Source: Firm-08 sp045546995
GTDB lineage: Bacteria; Bacillota; Clostridia; Oscillospirales; QAKW01
DNA: 64,000 nt
Reading direction: 5' to 3'
Assembly: GCA_045546995.1 (NCBI GenBank)
Contig: JAZQDW010000071.1
Location: 1-64,000, forward strand
Below the pieces are notes generated by a model. It was not told where the DNA came from. It searched no databases and saw only the letters and a list, made by a program, of their open reading frames with translations. Each line of letters starts with the position of its first letter. Position 1 is the stretch's first letter. The translations under genes were made by a program, and so were the position numbers. Of this stretch, positions 58,839 through 64,000 are shown one piece after another.

Positions 58839-60683
58839 ATGCGACTGAAGCGTTTGTGGACAATTTTGCCAATGATGTTGTTGGATGCGGCCAGTGTGCT
58901 GATCGCCGGATTGATCACCACAGTGCTGCTTAAACAACAGGATCCGGCACTGGCGTTGCAAATGTCATTTATTAAATATTATCCTGTGCTGGCGGTGGGA
59001 ACGGTCATTGTGTACTATTTCTGCGGTCTGTATGCCGGTGTGTGGAAATATGCGGGTATGCGTGACGTAATGATCATTATCGGCGCGGCCTCCGGTGCTA
59101 CACTACTATACGTATTGGGTACGATGCTGTGGTGGCGCGATATGCGTCAAAGCGTCGAGTTTTATCTGATCTTTTTGGTATTTCTGGCCCTTTCGACGGT
59201 TTCTATTCGTATGTATGACCGCCTGAAACGTATGGTTATCAAGGCATTCAGCGGTTTCAGCCATAAGGCGCATCATATCCTGCTTATCGGCGCGGGGGAG
59301 GCGGCGCACACCATCCTCTCCGAGATCGGATCGGCCAAGTTGTATGCCCGCAGTACCGTGGTGGGCATCATTGATGACGATGCTATGAAGCACGGCCTGC
59401 ATATTAACGGTTATAAGATTTTGGGCGGTCGTGATATGATTCCCCAGGTGGTTGAAAAATATCGGGTGGATACTATTATTTTTGCTATCCCCAGCTGTAA
59501 GGAGTTTGACCGCAGAGAGATACTCAAACTCTGTCAGGCTACCGGCTGTGAGCTGAAAACGCTCCCTTCGCTGGAGCATTTGCCCCCCAATTTTCATATC
59601 AATCAACTGCGCAACGTGGAGATCGAGGATCTGCTGGGACGTGATCCCATTCGGACGGATCTGCATGAGATCATGAAATACGTTGAGAATAAACGGATTT
59701 TGGTCACCGGCGGTGGCGGCAGTATCGGTAGTGAATTGTGCCGCCAGATCGCTGCATACCGTCCTGCGCAACTGGTGATTTTTGATATTTATGAAAATAC
59801 CACCTACGAGGTCCAGCTGGAACTGAAGAAAAAATTTCCGGCGCTGGATCTGCAGGTGCGGATCGGCTCGATTTGTGATGAGGTGACGCTGGAACGCCTG
59901 ATGGCCGAGTTCCGTCCCCACATCATCTATCACGCCGCGGCGCATAAGCACGTGCCGTTGATGGAGGATTCACCGGCGGAAAGTGTGCGCAACAACGTAT
60001 TTGGTACCCTCAATCTGGCACGGGCGGCCGATCGCTATAAGTGTGACCGCTTTGTGATGATCTCCACGGATAAGGCGGTCAATCCCACCAACGTTATGGG
60101 CGCCACCAAACGAATCTGTGAGATGATCGTGCAAAGCTTTGAAAAAATCTCGCAGACCGAGTTTGTTGCCGTTCGTTTTGGTAACGTGCTCGGTTCTCAC
60201 GGTAGTGTGATCCCTCTGTTCCGTCGCCAACTGCAGGAGGGTGGCCCGTTGACGGTAACACACCGTGATATCATCCGTTATTTTATGACCATTCCCGAGG
60301 CCGTTTCGCTGGTATTGCAGGCCGGCGCCTTGGCTCACGGCGGCGAAATTTTCGTGCTGGATATGGGCGAGCCGGTGAAAATCGTCACGTTGGCTGAAAA
60401 TCTGATCAAACTCAGCGGACTGGAGCCGTATAAGGATATTGATATCGTATTCACCGGTCTGCGTCCGGGTGAAAAATTGTATGAAGAATTGCTGATGGGC
60501 GAGGAGGGACTGTCCTCCACGCAAAACAAGCAGATCTACGTTGGAAAACCCATTGAGATGGATACCGATCAGTTTTGGCGGGACATCGAGCATCTGCAGC
60601 AGGTCATTCAAGATGAAAATGCTGATATCCGCGCTGAAATTCGCAGATTGGTGCCCACCTATCATCCGTCGGAGGAAAGATAA
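58839..60683 (+). CDS. Membrane nucleotide-sugar 4,6-dehydratase (PglF/WbpM/CapD family)
   Basis: A 614-residue enzyme: four membrane helices (to about residue 125), a first Rossmann-like domain (about 140-265), then the dehydratase domain with TGGGGSIGSELCRQI (about 288-302). The active site reads ISTDKAVNPTNVMGATKR, with Met in place of the usual Tyr of YxxxK, as in the long inverting UDP-GlcNAc 4,6-dehydratases. It would start synthesis of bacillosamine- or fucosamine-type sugars for surface glycans. Its stop overlaps the next ATG by one base, pairing it with an acyltransferase-like protein. Confidence 0.92.
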   Translation: MRLKRLWTILPMMLLDAASVLIAGLITTVLLKQQDPALALQMSFIKYYPVLAVGTVIVYYFCGLYAGVWKYAGMRDVMIIIGAASGATLLYVLGTMLWWRDMRQSVEFYLIFLVFLALSTVSIRMYDRLKRMVIKAFSGFSHKAHHILLIGAGEAAHTILSEIGSAKLYARSTVVGIIDDDAMKHGLHINGYKILGGRDMIPQVVEKYRVDTIIFAIPSCKEFDRREILKLCQATGCELKTLPSLEHLPPNFHINQLRNVEIEDLLGRDPIRTDLHEIMKYVENKRILVTGGGGSIGSELCRQIAAYRPAQLVIFDIYENTTYEVQLELKKKFPALDLQVRIGSICDEVTLERLMAEFRPHIIYHAAAHKHVPLMEDSPAESVRNNVFGTLNLARAADRYKCDRFVMISTDKAVNPTNVMGATKRICEMIVQSFEKISQTEFVAVRFGNVLGSHGSVIPLFRRQLQEGGPLTVTHRDIIRYFMTIPEAVSLVLQAGALAHGGEIFVLDMGEPVKIVTLAENLIKLSGLEPYKDIDIVFTGLRPGEKLYEELLMGEEGLSSTQNKQIYVGKPIEMDTDQFWRDIEHLQQVIQDENADIRAEIRRLVPTYHPSEER

Positions 60684-61525
60684 TGTATTCAATTGACCTT
60701 GAAACCCTGATTACTCGTGCCGGACTCCCCGCAGCGGCCGCAGAGGCGCTGCGTGCTGCGGCGAAGGATACGCCCCCGCAGGTAAAAAATATCATTGACA
60801 AGGCGATGCTGGCCTATCGTGAGGATACGAATTTCCCTTATGAGGAGTACCGCCTGCAGTTGGAGGCGTTGGACAATGCCGATCTTTGGCAGATGCTGTA
60901 CGTCTTTACTCTGGCGGAGCATTTGTATACGCTGTATATGACCTCCGGCAGAGGGGAGGAACTGTTTGACGGCATCCTGCGGGATTTCACCGCCAAAGTA
61001 CGGGAGTGTTATGATTTTACCGGCGCCTGGGGCATTCGTTCCGCCAAATGGTATAACCGTTGGTTCAATCTTGAACGGATCGCTTTGCGCCGTCTGCAGT
61101 TCGAGGTGCGCCGTTTTGGGAACAATTACCGTGGACTGACACCCGACGATCCTGCTATCAACGTGCATATTCCGTCTACGGGCCCACTGGATGAGGCGCT
61201 GTGCGAAGAGGACTATCGCCGCGCGGCCGCATTTTTTGCCGACCGTTTTGAAGGTCCTGTGCCCTTTATGTGTCACAGCTGGCTGCTCAATCCCGAGCAT
61301 CCCGCCTTTTTGCCGCCTACGTCACGTTTGTTGCCCTTTCAGGCTAAATACGATATCTTTAAATTTGATGAGCATACCGAGTTTTTGTGGCGCTTGTTCG
61401 GCACGGCCTATAACGGTGACCCGAACAGCCTGACCGAGCGTAACTCACTGGAGCGCGCTTACAAGGCCCATTTACTTGCCGGCGGCAAGGTGGGCGAGGG
61501 AAAAGGCGTGTTTTTCCTCTCATAA
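60683..61525 (+). CDS. Acyltransferase-like protein (NAT_N/GNAT_C type)
   Basis: A 280-residue cytosolic protein without a classical GNAT acetyl-CoA loop. A helical N-terminal half (about 1-130) precedes a domain with INVHIPSTGPLDEALCEEDYRRAAAFFADRF (about 160-190), FMCHSWLLNPEHPAFLP and a FRRLFG-like FLWRLFG, which resembles the GNAT-like C-terminal domain of uncharacterised acyltransferases. Co-translation with the 4,6-dehydratase suggests it might acylate an amino sugar, but that is inference. The annotation by eye is moderate. Confidence 0.6.
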   Translation: MYSIDLETLITRAGLPAAAAEALRAAAKDTPPQVKNIIDKAMLAYREDTNFPYEEYRLQLEALDNADLWQMLYVFTLAEHLYTLYMTSGRGEELFDGILRDFTAKVRECYDFTGAWGIRSAKWYNRWFNLERIALRRLQFEVRRFGNNYRGLTPDDPAINVHIPSTGPLDEALCEEDYRRAAAFFADRFEGPVPFMCHSWLLNPEHPAFLPPTSRLLPFQAKYDIFKFDEHTEFLWRLFGTAYNGDPNSLTERNSLERAYKAHLLAGGKVGEGKGVFFLS

Positions 61526-61529
61526 ATTT

Positions 61530-61563
61530 TAAAACCGCAGTGCATTGTGCACTGCGGTTTTTT
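61530..61563. terminator. Terminator between convergent genes
   Basis: AAAACCGCAGTGCA, short loop, TGCACTGCGGTTTT then TT. Confidence 0.92.
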
Positions 61564-61576
61564 GATGTTTTTGCTT

Positions 61577-62365
61577 TTAAATGGTATAAAACCGATTTTG
61601 ATTGGTATCACGGTATTTTTTCGGCGTGGTGCCCAATTCTTTTTTGATGATGTAGTTGAAATATACCTGGCTGTCAAAGCCGCATTGCTCAGCGATCAGC
61701 CCCAATGAAAGATCCGAATTGATCAGCAGATTTTTGGCCATGGCCAGTCGCATTTCCAATAAATAGCGGTGGGGCGTTTTTTGAATGATGTCTTTAAATA
61801 CCACGTGGAAAAAACTGGGGCTGAGATGAACGTAGGCGGCAATGTCCTCCAACGTGATGCGTTCACCGATATGTTCCTTCATAAATCGGATGGATTCGTA
61901 TACCTGCCCGTTGTAAACGGTGTATTTGCCGCCGGTATCGGTGGCGGTGTGGCTGGCGGCGTACAGCAGAGAAATAAGCTCCGCCGTTTTGGCATAGGTA
62001 TACAGCTTATAGCCGGTCTGTTTCTGCGCCATAGCGTCAAAAATTTCGTGAAACAGGCGATAAATCTCCTTGTTGTCGCTGCAGTGAATGACGGAGGGCA
62101 ATTGGTCCAGATATTGGCATATTTCATCCTGCGCACAGCTGAATTTCAAATAATACGCGCTGAACTGCCCCAGAGAACGGCGTTGCTGTCCGGGACGGAA
62201 GATGCAAACGTGCCCTTCGGGATATACAAATTCCTCACCGTCCAACAGACCGGTGGCATTGGCGGAGGGATACAGCTCGATCTCATATTCAGACAGGATC
62301 CGCAAGGGACTGTGTTGTTTGAATTTCGGGGAAAAAAACACGCCGTAATGGTTGATGCTGAACAT
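61577..62365 (-). CDS. AraC-family transcriptional regulator
   Basis: A 262-residue regulator with an N-terminal sensor domain and a C-terminal AraC helix-turn-helix pair (ITLEDIAAYVHLSPSFFHVVF and IAEQCGFDSQVYFNYIIKKELGTTPKKYR). ATG 62365 follows GGAGGGAGCGT; a longer frame upstream has no ribosome site. Unlike the three AraC genes in the left part, it is not divergent from a sugar operon but from the ArsR/metal genes, and no CGAAAATT site is seen nearby, so its target is unknown. Confidence 0.9.
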   Translation of the reverse strand: MFSINHYGVFFSPKFKQHSPLRILSEYEIELYPSANATGLLDGEEFVYPEGHVCIFRPGQQRRSLGQFSAYYLKFSCAQDEICQYLDQLPSVIHCSDNKEIYRLFHEIFDAMAQKQTGYKLYTYAKTAELISLLYAASHTATDTGGKYTVYNGQVYESIRFMKEHIGERITLEDIAAYVHLSPSFFHVVFKDIIQKTPHRYLLEMRLAMAKNLLINSDLSLGLIAEQCGFDSQVYFNYIIKKELGTTPKKYRDTNQNRFYTI

Positions 62366-62445
62366 ACGCTCCCTCCTTTCTATGGAACTATTATACAAAC
62401 TTTTTTTCTGAAAAACAATGCCCATACTAAATTTTGTAAAATATA

Positions 62446-62494
62446 TTGACAAAACCGAACGATATGATATAATACGTTTGAACAATCATTCAAA
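62446..62494 (+). promoter_or_regulatory. Promoter and ArsR/SmtB operator
   Basis: TTGACA (62446-62451), 16-bp spacer, TATAAT (62468-62473), then the inverted repeat TTTGAA-caatca-TTCAAA (62477-62494), the form bound by metal-sensing ArsR/SmtB repressors (compare TGAAnnnnnnTTCA), covering the transcription start. Confidence 0.8.
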
Positions 62495-62509
62495 TGTTGA
62501 GGTGAAACA

Positions 62510-62866
62510 ATGAAAGAGACGCTTCCCACCTGTGAATTTATGCACGCCCATGCCGACGTCGTTCGTCAGGTGCAGAATGCCTTGCCGGAGGAGGAACTGC
62601 TGTACGATCTTGCCGAACTGTTAAAGGTTTTCGGCGATACTACCCGTATCAAGATTTTGTATGTTCTGTTTGAGGCGGAGATGTGCGTGTGCGACATTGC
62701 CGCACTACTCAATATGACCGTGTCGGCTATTTCTCATCAATTGCGTGTGCTCAAGAGCGCGCGCTTGGTGCGGCATCGGCGGGAGGGGAAAACGGTCTTT
62801 TATGCTTTGGCAGATCAACACGTACGCACCATTCTCGCACAGGGAATGGATCACATTATGGAATAA
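62510..62866 (+). CDS. ArsR/SmtB-family metal-responsive repressor
   Basis: A 118-residue winged-helix repressor of the CadC/CzrA type. The recognition part is CDIAALLNMTVSAISHQLRVLKSARLV; MCVCD in the alpha-3 helix gives the Cys-x-Cys metal site of CadC-like proteins (the ELCVCDL motif), with CEFMHAH near the N-terminus possibly completing it. This points to Cd/Pb/Zn sensing. It controls the HMA protein and P-type ATPase that follow, through the operator ahead of it. Confidence 0.93.
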   Translation: MKETLPTCEFMHAHADVVRQVQNALPEEELLYDLAELLKVFGDTTRIKILYVLFEAEMCVCDIAALLNMTVSAISHQLRVLKSARLVRHRREGKTVFYALADQHVRTILAQGMDHIME

Positions 62867-62877
62867 GGAGTATGGTT

Positions 62878-63096
62878 ATGAGAAAAACGTTTATGATGGA
62901 AGATTTGGATTGCGCGCATTGCGCCGCAAAAATGGAGGCGCAGATTCGTGCTCTGCCCGGTGTCAAGGAGGCGACCATCAGCTTTCTGGCGCAGAAAATG
63001 GTGATCGAGGCGGAGGATGAGCGCTTTGACGCTATTGTAAAAGAGGCTGTGGCCATTTGCAAGAAGATCGAGCCGGATTGTAGTGTTGTATTATGA
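62878..63096 (+). CDS. Stand-alone heavy-metal-associated (HMA) domain protein
   Basis: A 72-residue ferredoxin-like HMA domain with the metal-binding CxxC in MEDLDCAHCAAKME (Cys at about 11 and 14). ATG 62878 has AAGGAG seven bases upstream; an ATG two codons earlier is too close to it. It would bind and hand metal to the ATPase encoded next, whose own N-terminus lacks an HMA domain. The two genes overlap by four bases. Confidence 0.9.
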   Translation: MRKTFMMEDLDCAHCAAKMEAQIRALPGVKEATISFLAQKMVIEAEDERFDAIVKEAVAICKKIEPDCSVVL

Positions 63097-64000
63097 AAAT
63101 GACCAAAAAACAAAAGGGTGAGCTTCGGCAGATCATTTATTGTCTGCTGTTGTTCATTGCAACGGCGCTGGTGTGCAATTTTCTCAGCCTGCCCAACTGG
63201 GCGGTGATTGTGCTGTATCTGATTCCGTATTTGTTCAGCGGTCATCGTATCCTGCTGACGGCGGGTATCAATATTTTGCACGGACAGATTTTTGATGAAA
63301 AATTTTTGATGGCATTGGCTACGGTGGGCGCTCTGATCATCGGCGAATATCCCGAGGCCGTCTTTGTTATGCTGTTTTTCCGTGTGGGCGAATTGTTTGA
63401 AAAGGTGGCGGTGGGGAACAGCCGTCGCAGTATCGCTGCGCTGATGGATATCCGTCCCGATCGCGCCACCGCATTGCGTGATGGAGAGCCCGTAGTCCTT
63501 GATCCCCAAGAGGTTGCTGTGGGTGAAACGTTGATCGTCCGCCCGGGTGAGCGCATTCCGTTGGACGGTGTGATCATCGAGGGCGACTCCACATTGGATC
63601 GCTCGGCGTTGACGGGGGAGAGCGTGCCGGAGGAGGTAACCGTGGGGGACACCGTTGCCAGCGGTTGCATCAATTTAAGCGGTGTGTTGCAACTGCAGGT
63701 CAGCTGTGACTTTGCGGCCTCGACGGCTACCCGCATTTTGGAACTGGTGGAAAATTCCGCCCTGCGTAAGGCAAAAACCGAGGGACTGATCACCCGATTT
63801 GCCCGTTATTATACACCGGTCGTGGTGATCGTTGCCCTGCTGGTGGCGGTGTTGCCGTCATTGATTTGGGGAAATTGGAGTGATTGGTTGCATAAGGCGC
63901 TGGTCTTTTTGGTGGTCAGCTGTCCTTGCGCTCTGGTCATCAGCGTGCCGCTGACCTTTTTCGGCGGCATCGGCGGTGCCGGAAAACGGGGCATTCTGGT
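63093..64000 (+). CDS. Heavy-metal P-type ATPase (P1B, Zn/Cd/Pb type), cut by window end
   Basis: The first 302 residues of a metal-translocating ATPase. It begins MKMTKKQKGELRQIIYC without an HMA domain, then shows paired membrane helices, the actuator domain with LTGESVPEE (TGES loop) and the transport-site CPC motif in VVSCPCALVISVPL. The phosphorylated DKTGT Asp lies beyond the window. With ArsR/CadC and the HMA protein it makes a cadA/zntA-like export operon. The separate HMA gene appears to supply the missing N-terminal domain. Confidence 0.93.
   Translation, partial: MKMTKKQKGELRQIIYCLLLFIATALVCNFLSLPNWAVIVLYLIPYLFSGHRILLTAGINILHGQIFDEKFLMALATVGALIIGEYPEAVFVMLFFRVGELFEKVAVGNSRRSIAALMDIRPDRATALRDGEPVVLDPQEVAVGETLIVRPGERIPLDGVIIEGDSTLDRSALTGESVPEEVTVGDTVASGCINLSGVLQLQVSCDFAASTATRILELVENSALRKAKTEGLITRFARYYTPVVVIVALLVAVLPSLIWGNWSDWLHKALVFLVVSCPCALVISVPLTFFGGIGGAGKRGIL

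Overview
The window looks like a chromosomal segment of a spore-forming, anaerobic gut-type member of the Clostridia (Firmicutes), probably near the Oscillospirales/Ruminococcaceae. The sporulation phosphatase SpoIIE, a GerA-type germination protein, an HPr carrying both His15 and Ser46, an SLH-anchored surface protein and strong AGGAGG-type ribosome sites support this. The placement is inferred from gene content only. No rRNA, tRNA, CRISPR array, phage gene or transposase was seen.

Bases 1-21.5 kb are mainly carbohydrate and accessory metabolism. A hairpin-rich noncoding element (9-245) is followed by an AraC regulator divergent from a six-gene sugar locus (TIM-barrel hydrolase-like protein, SIS protein, dehydrogenase pieces, GH20-like hexosaminidase). 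Next come a Crp/Fnr-type regulator with a three-gene ABC importer, an AraC regulator divergent from a GH10 xylanase, a G5/3D cell-wall protein, a HAD/membrane protein pair, a zinc-ribbon protein, a ComEC-like lipoprotein with a DUF3006 protein, and a short MgtE with a possible leader-peptide attenuator. A four-gene operon of three TIM-barrel isomerases/epimerases and a Gfo/Idh/MocA dehydrogenase follows, divergent from a third AraC regulator. The three AraC intergenic regions share a CGAAAATT-type motif, at two of them spaced exactly 21 bp.

Bases 22.5-27.7 kb form an AT-richer island made by tandem duplication. Each unit has a promoter block, an AvrRpt2-like (C70) papain-fold protease gene and a surface protein with a C-terminal membrane anchor. 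In the second unit the protease lost its 5' half, apparently by deletion between short AAAGC repeats, and its catalytic Cys is Tyr. The two surface proteins have diverged ectodomains but almost identical 173-bp tails. A 276-bp inverted-repeat-bounded element sits between the second unit and its terminator.

Bases 27.7-44.2 kb carry a GerA-type operon without a recognisable GerAB, a zinc-ribbon/vWA/C-type-lectin membrane protein with a GH3 NagZ-like enzyme, an envelope operon (MurJ, O-antigen-ligase-like protein, two DUF4330 proteins), ptsH, and the housekeeping run uvrC-rsmD-coaD plus a coiled-coil gene. SpoIIE lies on the other strand with two small membrane genes.

Bases 44.4-64 kb carry a MarR-controlled pair of ABC exporters, a large LRR/SLH surface protein, a shikimate-kinase-like protein with a GNAT acetyltransferase, class II aldolase, a YigZ-family protein, a two-component system followed by HtrA, a PglF/WbpM-like 4,6-dehydratase with an acyltransferase-like partner, a fourth AraC regulator, and an ArsR-HMA-P-type ATPase metal-efflux operon cut by the window end.
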